DNA of 64,000 nucleotides from Treponema primitia ZAS-2 (GTDB lineage: Bacteria > Spirochaetota > Spirochaetia > Treponematales > Breznakiellaceae), in the NCBI RefSeq assembly GCF_000214375.1, contig NC_015578.1, positions 2,852,001-2,916,000 on the forward strand, given 5' to 3'. Made by a program: the position numbers and the translations under genes. Below, one piece after another: positions 49,259 through 57,995 of the stretch. The notes below the pieces were generated by a model, which did not search any database, was not told where the DNA came from, and saw only the letters and a list, made by a program, of their open reading frames with translations. How positions within the stretch are numbered: position 1 is the stretch's first letter; every line of letters starts with the position of its first letter.

Positions 49259-50757
49259 CAAAATTCACAAGCCTTGAAAATTACGAACCTATTCCGGAAG
49301 GGGGATCCCAATACCCCATAGAATTCATCGAAGCCCGGGGATTTATCAAACTCCGGGAGGATGAAAAGCTGGTAGAAATCGGCTTTACGGAAAAAGCCGA
49401 AGAACTCATAAAGGGCATACTCCGTAACTATCATAAAAAGAGTGTGGTTTTTATCCCCATAGATCCGGCAGAACTGTCCGCCTACCTGGGAAATAAGCTG
49501 GGTGAGATTCAGGCGCCGGAAAACCGGGAAGAGCCGGAGGATGATTCAGTATTGCTGGACAAACTGGCAAACGATGCGCCGATTATCAACCTGGTAAATT
49601 CCATCTGTATCGAGGGCATACGTTCCGGTGCATCGGACATCCATCTGGAATCCACAGGTCCCCGGCCCGGCGTTCCCGGGGGGCTGCGTGTACGTTACCG
49701 CCTGGACGGTATTTTGCGGACCGTAAAAACCATTGAAGGCAGCCGCTTTCCGGCAATTTCTTCCCGGATAAAGGTTATGGCTAACCTCAACATCCTTGAA
49801 CGGCGCCAGCCCCAGGATGGCAGGATCACCGTAAAGCTTGGAAACGAACAGGTGGATCTCCGGGTATCCATAGTGCCTGTGGCCGGGGGCGAGTCAATAG
49901 TTCTGCGCATACTGGGCAAAAAGGCTTCAGTTTCACTCACGGAACTGGGTTTTCATGATGAACAAGTTCAGGCCCTGAAACGGCTGCTCAGGATGCCCCA
50001 CGGGCTGATCCTCATCACCGGCCCCACAGGAAGCGGGAAGACCACTACCCTGAACGCCATGCTCAGGGAAATTGTGTCAGATTCGTTAAAAATAGTCGCC
50101 ATTGAGGACCCGGTAGAATTTCTGATGGACGGGGTCAACCAGATCCAGATCAATGAACAGATAGGCCTGGGTTTCGACATACTCCTCAGGAGGGTACTGA
50201 GGCAGGACCCCAATGTGATCATGATCGGAGAAATCCGGGATTCCGCCACCGCGGAGATCGCCCTCCGCTCAGCCCTGACCGGGCACCTGGTACTGTCAAC
50301 CCTGCACACCAACGATGCTGTTTCGGTGATACCCCGGCTTATCAACATGGGCATTGAACCCTACCTGATCGCCTCGGTGCTCCGGGGAGCGGCGGCCCAG
50401 CGCCTGGTACGCCGGATTTGCCCCAATTGCAAGGAGGCCTATACCCCTGGACCGGAGGAACAGCGCTTCCTGGCTGCCGCGAACATTTCTGCGGACACCC
50501 TCTACCATGGGCAGGGTTGTTCCGTCTGCGGTTTTACAGGGTTTTCAGGGAGGACCATAGCAGCAGAACTGTTCACTAGCAGCAGCGGCCTTGAAGACCT
50601 GATCCTGGGACGGGCCAATGGGGCGGCCCTCACGGGGTATCTACAAAAACAGGGTATGAAAACCCTGCTTGAGGACGGGTTGGGGAAAGCCCTAGGGGGC
50701 ATTACCACCCTCGCCGAAGTAGAACGGGAGATCATCCTGGCCAGCGGAGGCGCCTGA
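49255..50757 (+). CDS. gspE: Type II secretion ATPase
   Basis: 500 residues. A GspE_N-like N terminus is followed by the catalytic core. Walker A is TGPTGSGKTTT (about residue 256), the Asp box IAIEDPVEFLMDG is present (AIEDPVE), Walker B is NVIMIGEIRD, and the His box LHTNDAVS. A tetracysteine zinc motif is present (CPNCKEAY and CSVCGF), as in T2SS ATPases. Full length, no lesions. It powers pseudopilus assembly at the cytoplasmic face with GspF and the GspL-like protein. Overlaps gspF by one base. Confidence 0.95.
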   Translation: MTKFTSLENYEPIPEGGSQYPIEFIEARGFIKLREDEKLVEIGFTEKAEELIKGILRNYHKKSVVFIPIDPAELSAYLGNKLGEIQAPENREEPEDDSVLLDKLANDAPIINLVNSICIEGIRSGASDIHLESTGPRPGVPGGLRVRYRLDGILRTVKTIEGSRFPAISSRIKVMANLNILERRQPQDGRITVKLGNEQVDLRVSIVPVAGGESIVLRILGKKASVSLTELGFHDEQVQALKRLLRMPHGLILITGPTGSGKTTTLNAMLREIVSDSLKIVAIEDPVEFLMDGVNQIQINEQIGLGFDILLRRVLRQDPNVIMIGEIRDSATAEIALRSALTGHLVLSTLHTNDAVSVIPRLINMGIEPYLIASVLRGAAAQRLVRRICPNCKEAYTPGPEEQRFLAAANISADTLYHGQGCSVCGFTGFSGRTIAAELFTSSSGLEDLILGRANGAALTGYLQKQGMKTLLEDGLGKALGGITTLAEVEREIILASGGA

Positions 50758-51812
50758 TGTCAAAGAACAGGGAAAGGGCCGTACTGGAATTTACCGAGAT
50801 GATGGAAATACTGCTGAATTCAGGGCTGTCCATAAAAGATGCCCTGGAGGTATTAACCGTAACAGGCCAGGAAGCATCCCGGGGAAACCGGGGCGCGTCA
50901 TTGGGGAAACAGCTTCTGGAATACATACACAAGGGCGCCTCCTTTGCCCAGGCAGTGAATCAGCTTGAGGAATACTTCCCCCCAATCTACCGGGGCATGA
51001 TCCGTGTGGGAAATGCAGCAGGCTCCGTGGAGCGGATATTTCCCCGGCTCAGGGTCTACCTTTCGGACCAGAAGAAACTACGGGAAAAGGTTTCCGCCGC
51101 CCTGGTCTATCCGGTGCTGGTTTTGGCGGTCGCCTTCCTGGGAACCCTGGGCCTGATTTTTTTCGTAATGCCCAAGATGGAACAGATCTTCGCCGGTTTC
51201 GGCGGTGACGCCGGAAACACGGTACGGGGCAATATCCGTATTATAGAAACGGGCCTTATCATTCCGTCGTTTTTATTAACACTGATACTGTGCATTCTAA
51301 TTGTAATAAGGAAAAATAAAGGCGGGTCTTCTGAAATCAACAAGCTTATTGACCTGCACCTGCTATCCATGCCTTTGATAGGCCCCTATATCAGTTCTTG
51401 GGAAACCTTCAATTTTAGTTTTGCCATGGAAGTGCTTACAGGTGGGGGCATAGCCGTGGAGAATGCACTGGGAGAAGCGGCGAATCTGGTTTCCAACAGC
51501 GCCTACCGTTTATCACTACTCAAGGTCAGGGAGCGGGTATTGAACGGCGGCAGCCTTGCCGCAGCGTTTCTGAAAGAAACGGCCCTTCCTTCAAACCTGG
51601 GACACTGGGTAGCCGTGGGGGAAAAAGCAGGAAAAACGGATCTGGTATTTTCCAGGATCCGGTCATGGTTTCAGGAGGAACTTGAACAGAGAACTTCAAA
51701 ATTTCTTCTCCTTCTGGAACCTGTACTGATTATAATTATCGGCCTGGTGATACTCGGCCTGGTGGTGGGAATAATACTGCCTTTATTTTCAATTTATGGA
51801 ACAATTTTATAA
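50757..51812 (+). CDS. gspF: Type II secretion inner-membrane platform protein
   Basis: 351 residues. Two T2SSF domains, each with a helical cytoplasmic bundle: the first starts FTEMMEILLNSGLSIKDALE, the second NFSFAMEVLTGGGIAVENAL. Three membrane segments are visible (about 120-145, 168-190, 320-345). The N terminus is about 50 residues shorter than in E. coli-type GspF. Overlaps gspE and is 14 bases from gspG. Confidence 0.93.
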   Translation: MSKNRERAVLEFTEMMEILLNSGLSIKDALEVLTVTGQEASRGNRGASLGKQLLEYIHKGASFAQAVNQLEEYFPPIYRGMIRVGNAAGSVERIFPRLRVYLSDQKKLREKVSAALVYPVLVLAVAFLGTLGLIFFVMPKMEQIFAGFGGDAGNTVRGNIRIIETGLIIPSFLLTLILCILIVIRKNKGGSSEINKLIDLHLLSMPLIGPYISSWETFNFSFAMEVLTGGGIAVENALGEAANLVSNSAYRLSLLKVRERVLNGGSLAAAFLKETALPSNLGHWVAVGEKAGKTDLVFSRIRSWFQEELEQRTSKFLLLLEPVLIIIIGLVILGLVVGIILPLFSIYGTIL

Positions 51813-51826
51813 ACAGGAGTTTATGT

Positions 51827-52306
51827 ATGTTAGTAATAATATTACTGCACATAATAAAAAACCGCAAGAACAGGAAAATCAGGGAAGACAAACAGGGTGG
51901 ATGGACTTTCATAGAAACCTTGATTGTCATAGGTATCATCCTGGTTTTGACATCCTCTGTAGGCTTCATGGCGGTAAAGTACCTGGACCGGGCCAAGGTT
52001 GTTACCGCCCGCAGCCAGATAGAAACTCTGGCACTATCGGTGGACGCCTACTTTTTCGACTGCGGCCAGTACCCCCAGGACACACAGGGGCTTTCCGCAC
52101 TCTGGGAAAAGCCCAAAACAGGAACCGTCCCCGTTTTCTGGAATGGCCCCTACATTAACAAACCCCTGCCAAAGGATCCCTGGGGTAACGACTATGAGTA
52201 CCTCATCCCGGGATACAAGGGTATGCCCTACGGCATTCGTTCTCTGGGCGGAGACGGCTGCGAAGGAGGAACCGGTAATGAAGCAGACTTATGCTCCTGG
52301 GAATGA
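51827..52306 (+). CDS. gspG: Major pseudopilin
   Basis: 159 residues. Prepilin motif KQGG followed by WTFIETLIVIGIILVLTSSV, with Glu at +5; Trp instead of Phe at +1 is unusual, and the leader (25 residues, with MLVIILLHII at its front) is long. The C-terminal part has NGPYINKPLPKDPWGNDYEY and SLGGDGCEGGTGNEADLCSW, the calcium-site signature of GspG. AGGAG precedes the ATG. Forms the pseudopilus shaft. Confidence 0.92.
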   Translation: MLVIILLHIIKNRKNRKIREDKQGGWTFIETLIVIGIILVLTSSVGFMAVKYLDRAKVVTARSQIETLALSVDAYFFDCGQYPQDTQGLSALWEKPKTGTVPVFWNGPYINKPLPKDPWGNDYEYLIPGYKGMPYGIRSLGGDGCEGGTGNEADLCSWE

Positions 52307-52505
52307 GAGGGGTTTTGCCCTTTTGGAAGCCCTTTTCTGCCTGTACATAACGGCCTTATTGATTGTGTTTATTTCAGGGAGCGTATCCCTAATTTTTAGA
52401 AACTCATCAAAGACTTTTACTGATGGGGTTAATATTATTAAGGATAGGAATATCAGTACCCAAGCAAGCCGGAACCCAGAAAGGATGATGCGCCATGGGG
52501 ACTAG
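52278..52505 (+). CDS. Short minor pseudopilin (GspI-like)
   Basis: 75 residues from ATG 52278, with AAGGAGG inside gspG nine bases before. Prepilin motif ERGFALLEALFCLYITALLI gives the cleavage Gly, Phe+1 and Glu+5. Only about 45 residues follow the helix, far shorter than normal pseudopilins, so it is either a minimal tip component or truncated. Overlaps gspG by 29 and the next gene by 11 bases. Confidence 0.7.
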   Translation: MKQTYAPGNERGFALLEALFCLYITALLIVFISGSVSLIFRNSSKTFTDGVNIIKDRNISTQASRNPERMMRHGD

Positions 52506-53004
52506 GGATGAAGGGGGATTTACCCTCCTGGAAACTTTGGCTGCCATGGGGATACTCAGCATACTGGTGTGCCTTATCGCCCTTTCCCTTTCATCTTCCC
52601 TTGCCACACTGGGAAGATCAAGGAACCGGCTCATCTTCGCCGTCAAACTTCTGAAGGCCGATGCCTTAATACGCAGCAGGGTTAATGGGATAGCCATCCC
52701 CTACTGGGAAACACCTTCCCTGGAAGATGGTGGTTCCTCCCTGGCCATACCCTGGTACAAGGGGGAAAAAGAAAGTTTTTTGAGGATAAAAGCCGAGGAG
52801 GGGCGGCTCATCTTGGAAACCGATGATGGCAAAAAAACTGAAACCTTAACCCTGCTCAATGACATTGAAAGTGTGGAACTTTCTCTACTCAGGAACGATT
52901 ATGATATGCCCTGGGGCATCGCTGTGACCTATATCTATAAACAGCAGAACTACCACACCTGGGCCGCTTTTTCATCAATTCCCCTGGGGAGGGACGCCCC
53001 ATGA
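52495..53004 (+). CDS. Minor pseudopilin (GspJ/GspH-like)
   Basis: 169 residues. The N-terminal prepilin sequence DEGGFTLLETLAAMGILSIL has the consensus cleavage site and Glu+5. The globular part (residues 45-165) has alternating strands ending in IAVTYIYKQQNYHTWAAFSS, as in GspJ. It lies between the short pseudopilin and the GspK gene, the position of gspJ in other operons. Confidence 0.82.
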   Translation: MGTRDEGGFTLLETLAAMGILSILVCLIALSLSSSLATLGRSRNRLIFAVKLLKADALIRSRVNGIAIPYWETPSLEDGGSSLAIPWYKGEKESFLRIKAEEGRLILETDDGKKTETLTLLNDIESVELSLLRNDYDMPWGIAVTYIYKQQNYHTWAAFSSIPLGRDAP

Positions 53005-54020
53005 AAGCATGTACTATGTTTTTCTGTACCCTGTTCCTCATTTCAGCCATTACCCTTGGGGCTTGCGGCTTTATTGCTTCGCTTATAAAAATTGAAGGGC
53101 AGGCAAGGCAGGAGAACAAACAGGCAACGGAAACTATGGCAATCCTTGACTCCCTGATGGATGCCCTTCAATCGGATACGAGCCCTGAGGAAAACGGCCC
53201 GGATGATCCGATATGGTCATGGGATGGGAAAACCATAGGAAACTATACAGTTTCTATCCGCACACTTTCGGATAGGTTAAACCCCAATTTTGTAAGGAAA
53301 AATATTTTTGACAAAACACGGCTTTCCGTACTATTTAGACCCGGGAAGACCCCAGATGAACTACAGCAGTACAGGGAAGATCACGGATTTAGCCTTAAAA
53401 AAGGAGGATATAAGGATTTTTTTGAAGATAATTTCTATGAACAGTATTTTTCCCCCTATGGATGGGCAAACATCAACCTTACCGATGAATTCGCCGCCCG
53501 GCAGTTGGGAACTTTACTAACAGGTTCAGCCATAAAAGGCGAAGCTCTGAGGGGGAAGATAGAGACCCTTCTTATCAGCCAAAGCATCATGAGCAGGGAG
53601 GGGCTCAGGACCTTTTTGGGTTCCTCCTGGGAAGAACTTTATCCCTTTGTTAATGCCGAACCTTTGATGAACATCAATTTTATTGAACCCCTGCTGCTCA
53701 GGGAAATCCTGTCTTACCCGGATTACCGTATAGCCCATTATGAAACACGCTGTGAAGAAATACTGTACCGTCGTTCCCGGGAAACTCTGGGCCAGGAGGA
53801 TGTTTCTGTAATCCTTGGAATAGGGAAAACCCATGCATTGTTTTACTACCTTGGCTGCATAAGCTGGTTCTGGGAATTCCGTATATACGGTAACCCTTCT
53901 GCGGGAAACAACCATTCCAGAACAGTGATACTATGCAGGATTCCACCATCAACCGATGACAAGGTTGACTATAAAATTATTGAAGAGAGGTTAGAATATG
54001 CCCCCATTGCCAATTTTTAA
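53001..54020 (+). CDS. gspK: GspK-like minor pseudopilin
   Basis: 339 residues. A hydrophobic N-terminal helix lacks a perfect GF cleavage site: it reads FCTLFLISAITLGACGFIAS. The large domain matches GspK in order: DRLNPNF, then FSPYGWANINLTDEFAARQL, then helices followed by a second saddle (MNINFIEPLLLREIL). This protein caps the pseudopilus tip. Absence of the prepilin Gly suggests it may not be processed or may start elsewhere. Overlaps neighbours by 4 and 23 bases. Confidence 0.8.
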   Translation: MKACTMFFCTLFLISAITLGACGFIASLIKIEGQARQENKQATETMAILDSLMDALQSDTSPEENGPDDPIWSWDGKTIGNYTVSIRTLSDRLNPNFVRKNIFDKTRLSVLFRPGKTPDELQQYREDHGFSLKKGGYKDFFEDNFYEQYFSPYGWANINLTDEFAARQLGTLLTGSAIKGEALRGKIETLLISQSIMSREGLRTFLGSSWEELYPFVNAEPLMNINFIEPLLLREILSYPDYRIAHYETRCEEILYRRSRETLGQEDVSVILGIGKTHALFYYLGCISWFWEFRIYGNPSAGNNHSRTVILCRIPPSTDDKVDYKIIEERLEYAPIANF

Positions 54021-55152
54021 TGAAACTGCCTTCCTGGTATCCCCCTTGGATATCATGGTGTTTCTGCTAAAGCTCAAGTCTCGCAACAAAGACATTGCGG
54101 AGATAGAAATACGTACTCAACTAAAAACCCTCTACCCCGGCAACCCTGAAGAAATGGTTTTTGATTATCGTATTTATGGCCCAAAACGTCATAAACAGAA
54201 ATACTGCACAGCAGCGGTCTTTGTAAGTACCCGTACCCTTTATGAGTCCTACAAAAAAATCAACCGGCCCCTTATCCCGGGGATAATCCTTATGTCCACA
54301 GGAACAGAAGATATCAGGAGTTATAAAAAAATTGTAATCCTCATCACCCCCAGGTGGATAGAAGCAGGGCAGTTTGAACAAGGGAAACTGTTCCGCTACG
54401 CCTCCTATCCCAAGGCTGAGGCAGGGAACAGCCCTGAAAGCACCAGAGAGGACTGTATTAAAAGTATTGAAAATATGCCCACATCACCAATAAGCCCCTT
54501 CTTTACCGAAACCGATGACAAGGAAATACCGATATTTCTCATAAACGCCGGAGTGGAAGACAGTGAATATAAAAAAACAGTAAAGGTTCTGGAAACTTTA
54601 TGCAAAAGCGTAATCCCCATGGATATCGGCACTATTAATCCCCGCCGGGCGTGTAGGCTTCATGGAATATTTCATGAAGCCTACACGCCTTCCCCGGTGC
54701 GTAAGAAAAATATCATCTATATCCTTGTTCTATTGAACCTCCTGTCCCTTATCGGATCTTTTCGGATTATCATTGCCGGAACAAACCAAGAAATGTCGCT
54801 CTTACAGGAATACTGCCGTGAACAGGAACTACTTTCAAAAAAAGCAGCGTCCCTGGAAAGAGAAATAGGGGAACTGAACTCCCGGCAGTCCGGAGGAAAG
54901 ATAACCATATATGAGGCTATCGGGGGATTACAGTCCTGCCTTCCAAAAGGTTGGGTAAAATCCCTGGTTATTCAGGAAGGAAAGATCAGCCTTGAAGCTG
55001 AGGGGGATGATTCCCTGAATGTTCTGGGGCGGCTGCAATCCTCCGGCCTTTTCTCCAACCTAACCCTGCACCAGGCTTCCCCCTCCGGAATAGCCGGGGA
55101 AGTTTTCAGTATCTCAGGAAACTTGGGAGGCATAAACAATGGAAAAAACTAA
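53998..55152 (+). CDS. GspL-like assembly platform protein
   Basis: 384 residues. A cytoplasmic actin-like half of about 235 residues (weakly conserved) precedes one membrane helix (NIIYILVLLNLLSLIGSFRI), a coiled coil (EQELLSKKAASLEREIGEL) and a C-terminal ferredoxin-like domain typical of GspL/PilN. Position between gspK and a GspM-like gene supports the role of connecting GspE to the membrane. Its coding sequence contains a perfect 17-bp inverted repeat at 54648-54689, just before the membrane helix. Confidence 0.75.
   Translation: MPPLPIFNETAFLVSPLDIMVFLLKLKSRNKDIAEIEIRTQLKTLYPGNPEEMVFDYRIYGPKRHKQKYCTAAVFVSTRTLYESYKKINRPLIPGIILMSTGTEDIRSYKKIVILITPRWIEAGQFEQGKLFRYASYPKAEAGNSPESTREDCIKSIENMPTSPISPFFTETDDKEIPIFLINAGVEDSEYKKTVKVLETLCKSVIPMDIGTINPRRACRLHGIFHEAYTPSPVRKKNIIYILVLLNLLSLIGSFRIIIAGTNQEMSLLQEYCREQELLSKKAASLEREIGELNSRQSGGKITIYEAIGGLQSCLPKGWVKSLVIQEGKISLEAEGDDSLNVLGRLQSSGLFSNLTLHQASPSGIAGEVFSISGNLGGINNGKN
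54648..54689. repeat. Perfect 17-bp inverted repeat inside the gspL-like gene
   Basis: GGCGTGTAGGCTTCATG (54648-54664) and its exact inverse (54673-54689) around an 8-base loop. It is translated as RRACRLHGIFHEAYTP. No T-run follows. Confidence 0.85.
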
Positions 55153-55660
55153 ACGATTTCGTGGGACATCTTTGTTAGCAATTCTCTTCACAAGCATACT
55201 TATAACAGCATTCGCCTACAGCATTTGGGAACTCCGTTCCGCCCGGAATACCCTGGAACAATACCGGGACAGGGCTTATGGGGTAAAACCGGTATCCCGG
55301 GACTCACTTACGGTACTGGAAAACCAAGCCGAAAACCTACGAAAACTGGAAATTATCCGGATGGATAAGGGAGGATCAGGGAAAAAGAACATATTTTCAT
55401 CAGTAAAACTATCTATGGAGGAAAAAACAAACCTTATCCGTGACATGCTCCGTACCAGATCTGTCGGAATAGAACGGTTTAGGATTAACAACAGGGATGG
55501 GGGATCGGAATTTACCCTCCATTGCCCGCCAATTCCCTTCTTTGGTTTTCTCGCCGAGCTGGAGGAAAAAACAGCCCTTGAACCGGATTACATCAGCATC
55601 AAACCGGCTTCCGGTTTTTCAACAATCAATGTTACTGTGAGGTTTAACCATGTACCGTAA
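55139..55660 (+). CDS. GspM/PilO-like protein
   Basis: 173 residues. N-terminal membrane helix (LLAILFTSILITAFAYSIW), coiled stretch and a ferredoxin-like periplasmic domain with FTLHCPPIPFFGFLAELEEK and the ending NVTVRF. That is the architecture of GspM and PilO, which pair with GspL/PilN. It overlaps the preceding gene by 14 bases. The sequence is divergent, so the name is from position and architecture. Confidence 0.72.
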   Translation: MEKTKRFRGTSLLAILFTSILITAFAYSIWELRSARNTLEQYRDRAYGVKPVSRDSLTVLENQAENLRKLEIIRMDKGGSGKKNIFSSVKLSMEEKTNLIRDMLRTRSVGIERFRINNRDGGSEFTLHCPPIPFFGFLAELEEKTALEPDYISIKPASGFSTINVTVRFNHVP

Positions 55661-56222
55661 ATTACTTTTTATTGAAATTGTCCTTGCATTGGGCATTCCG
55701 GCTTTACCCCTGGGTGCAATACTAAGCTTAACCACCGGGACCAGGAACAAAATCCAGCCTCCGAATGTGCCGCCCGGGGAAAACCCGATGCTGAGTGTCG
55801 GGGCTGCGGGTTCCGGCACTGAGGAGCAAACTGTCCCACCTGTATTTCCAGCACCGGTTTCAATCAAAGAGCTTCCTACGGGAAAGGCCTCCCCGGAGCA
55901 GCTGGCCCTCGCCTTCCGGCCCCCGGCGCCGAATACTGTCGTTGCGGTCCCGGCAACTGGGAAACGGGCTGGAGAAGGAAACGCGGCGTCCCCTGCAGCG
56001 TCCCCTGAAAAATACCGGAGAGACGATAAATTCAAACACCTGGGTTCCATCAGGGATGGGGGCGACCGGGAATGGCTGTACTTTAAAGACAATGAATCAG
56101 GCAGAATCATTGCGGTCAGCCCGGATGGCGCTTCCCGGAATGGCATAGAGTTAGTATCTGCGGATACAGAATCCTATGTGATTACTAAAGACAATATTGA
56201 ATACCTTATAAGGAGGAATTAA
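55650..56222 (+). CDS. GspC/PilP-like inner-membrane protein
   Basis: 190 residues. Membrane anchor LLFIEIVLALGIPALPLGAI, then a Pro/Ala-rich disordered linker (about 30-120), then a small beta domain of about 65 residues (FKHLGSIRDGGDREWLYFKD to SYVITKDNIEYLI). Anchor, linker and a small HR-like domain is the layout of GspC/PilP, which bridges the platform to the secretin. Sequence similarity is weak. Overlaps the previous gene by 11 bases. Confidence 0.6.
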   Translation: MYRKLLFIEIVLALGIPALPLGAILSLTTGTRNKIQPPNVPPGENPMLSVGAAGSGTEEQTVPPVFPAPVSIKELPTGKASPEQLALAFRPPAPNTVVAVPATGKRAGEGNAASPAASPEKYRRDDKFKHLGSIRDGGDREWLYFKDNESGRIIAVSPDGASRNGIELVSADTESYVITKDNIEYLIRRN

Positions 56223-56224
56223 GT

Positions 56225-56890
56225 ATGAGTAAACACTTAATCTGCGTGTATCTTGTCATCGCTATTTTTGTTTCCTGCACATCAGAGCCTACACCCAAAA
56301 AAACCGATCTGAGCCTCTACGGGATGATCTATGACCGGGACAACAGGCCGGTTAACGATGCCAGGATCTATATTGACGATACCTACCGTGCCATCAGCGA
56401 TATACACGGCCGTTTCAGTATCCCGAAACTGAAGACCGGCAGGGAATATCAGATCCGGGCTGCTAAGGCAAACCACGAAGAAGTATGGCTGGATGTGAAT
56501 TACCTGGACCCCCAGGATGTGCTGTATATCAACATGTACAGCGCAGAGCAGCTTTTAAGCGGGGCTGAACAGGCCCTGAAAGACCGTGACTGGCTGAAGA
56601 CAGAATTCTTTCTGACCCGGGCAGAGGAAGCCCACTGTGAGTATGCGGCGCTAACGTATCTGCGGGGGATTTTGGCGTTTTACAAAAACGATTATTCCCG
56701 AGCCCTGGAAATCCTGGGCTCCCTTGCGGAACAGGAAAAGAGCCTGCCCTACCTTGACCTCTTCATTGCCGATTTGCACCAATACTACTCTGGGGATAGT
56801 GAACAGGCACTGAAGTATCTGAAAAAATTCCTTGAAGCCCGGGAAAACCCGGAGGTACAGAAACGGGTCCGGGAGCTGGAAGGATCGTGA
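56225..56890 (+). CDS. Lipoprotein with carboxypeptidase-regulatory-like and TPR domains
   Basis: 221 residues. Lipobox IFVSC (Cys18). A CarboxypepD_reg-like beta domain spans about 28-100 (LSLYGMIYDRDNRPVNDARI, ISDIHGRFSIPKL). TPR-like helices cover 105-220 (LSGAEQALKDRDWLKTEFFL, FYKNDYSRALEILGSL). AGGAGG precedes the ATG. Last gene of the secretion operon; a lipoprotein with TPRs here could serve as a secretin pilotin, though this is only context. Confidence 0.75.
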   Translation: MSKHLICVYLVIAIFVSCTSEPTPKKTDLSLYGMIYDRDNRPVNDARIYIDDTYRAISDIHGRFSIPKLKTGREYQIRAAKANHEEVWLDVNYLDPQDVLYINMYSAEQLLSGAEQALKDRDWLKTEFFLTRAEEAHCEYAALTYLRGILAFYKNDYSRALEILGSLAEQEKSLPYLDLFIADLHQYYSGDSEQALKYLKKFLEARENPEVQKRVRELEGS

Positions 56891-56941
56891 GATTTGCACG
56901 AACAGAGCTACAGAAATTGTGAATGACAGGAGTTTGCAGCT

Positions 56942-57903
56942 ATGCCCGGAAGCAGTAAAAAGAACAAGTCTGCCCGAAAAATCCATTGGCACCCTGCTTT
57001 TTTCCAGGCCATACAGCGCGAATTGGCGGACTATAAAGATGCGCTGGAGTTCAAATATGAACATCAACTCACCACCGAACCGCTGAGGATCGATGTGCTC
57101 CTAATCAACAACCTCGCCCTAAAGGGACGAGGTTGTTGTTCTCATAAGGTATTTGTATTCGGGGTTTAATACCCTTTTTAAGCGCCCTAAAGGGCGGGGT
57201 ATTAAACCCCTCAACACGAATTAAGAAACCCCGGGACCTCGCTATACGCAAAAACATTGGCCGGATATTCCGTGCAGAAAACCTGGTGGAGTATAAAAGC
57301 CCCGGGGGCTACCTTTCTGTCAGGGATTTCCATAAAGTGTATGCCTATGCCAGCCTCTATGCCGCCATCACCGGAGGAATTAGCTTTTCCGACTTGACAA
57401 TCACCTTTGTGCAGAAACGGCATCCCCGGGAGCTTATCAGATATCTTACCCGGGAACGGCATTACACCATTGAGGAAGCCTCGCCGGGGATATACATTGT
57501 ACATGGGGATTACCTTCCCATTCAGATCATCGAATCCAGAAAGCTTTCCATCCAGGACAATCTCTGGCTAAAATCCCTGACCGATGACTTGGAAACCGAG
57601 GAAGCCCATGCTATACTGAGGGAAGACGTAAAATGGGATATAGGCCTGGATGCATACCTGCATACGCTGCTCCAGGCTAATTACAAATCTTTTTGGGAGG
57701 CAAGTGAAATGCCAAAAAAAGAGACATTCGAGGAATTCTTTACCAGGGTCGGCCTTATCCCTGAATGGAGGGAACAGGGGGCCCTAAAAGTAGCCCAAAA
57801 TCTCTTGAATAAAGGGATGTCCGTGGAAGAAACGGCGGAGACGGCGGAGTTGCCTATCGAAAAGATCCGTTCCTTAAAGACCTCGGAAAAAACCAGTAAT
57901 TAG
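56942..57903 (+). pseudogene. Rpn-like PD-(D/E)XK nuclease gene split by a hairpin element
   Basis: The N-terminal piece, HWHPAFFQAIQRELADYKDA, then LTTEPLRIDVLLI, holds the catalytic Asp. The frame is then interrupted by the 116-bp insert. Deleting the insert restores KKPRDLAIRKNIGRIFRAEN and LVEYKSPGGYLSVRDF, which contains the ExK motif, and then 205 further codons. The C-terminal part ends with helices (LLNKGMSVEETAETAELPIE) as in treponemal Rpn copies. Without the insert the gene would encode about 280 residues and looks otherwise intact. The downstream half could be translated separately from the in-frame ATG-like codon at 57286 but would lack the catalytic Asp. Confidence 0.85.
57106..57224. 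mobile_element. ~116-bp miniature element with two hairpins (IS200/IS605-end-like)
   Basis: Hairpin 1 (57106-57138): arms CAACAACCTCG and CGAGGTTGTTG, inner CCCT-AA-AGGG with one bulged A. Hairpin 2 (57161-57210): 14-bp arms GGGGTTTAATACCC and inverse, enclosing a second stem CGCCCT-AA-AGGGCG. The element begins within CTAATCAAC and ends before AAGAAACCC. No target duplication larger than two bases is apparent, which together with subterminal hairpins fits a palindrome-associated derivative of an IS200/IS605-type transposon. No transposase. Confidence 0.65.
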
Positions 57904-57906
57904 TGT

Positions 57907-57929
57907 CTAGCCATAATGACCCTGGCTAG
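57907..57929. other. Small stem after the nuclease pseudogene
   Basis: CTAGCCA and TGGCTAG, nine-base loop, without a T-run. The rest of 57930-57995 shows no feature. Confidence 0.35.
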
Positions 57930-57995
57930 GCGCTCATAGTCGGAAAATAAAAAGCTTGCGTTTATATTGGAAGTAAACAATCCATAAAAACAAGA

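Noticed and set aside
57121-57210. Riboswitch or ncRNA in the hairpin insert
   Set aside because: The hairpins interrupt a known gene frame and have a mobile-element layout; no conserved riboswitch core is recognised.
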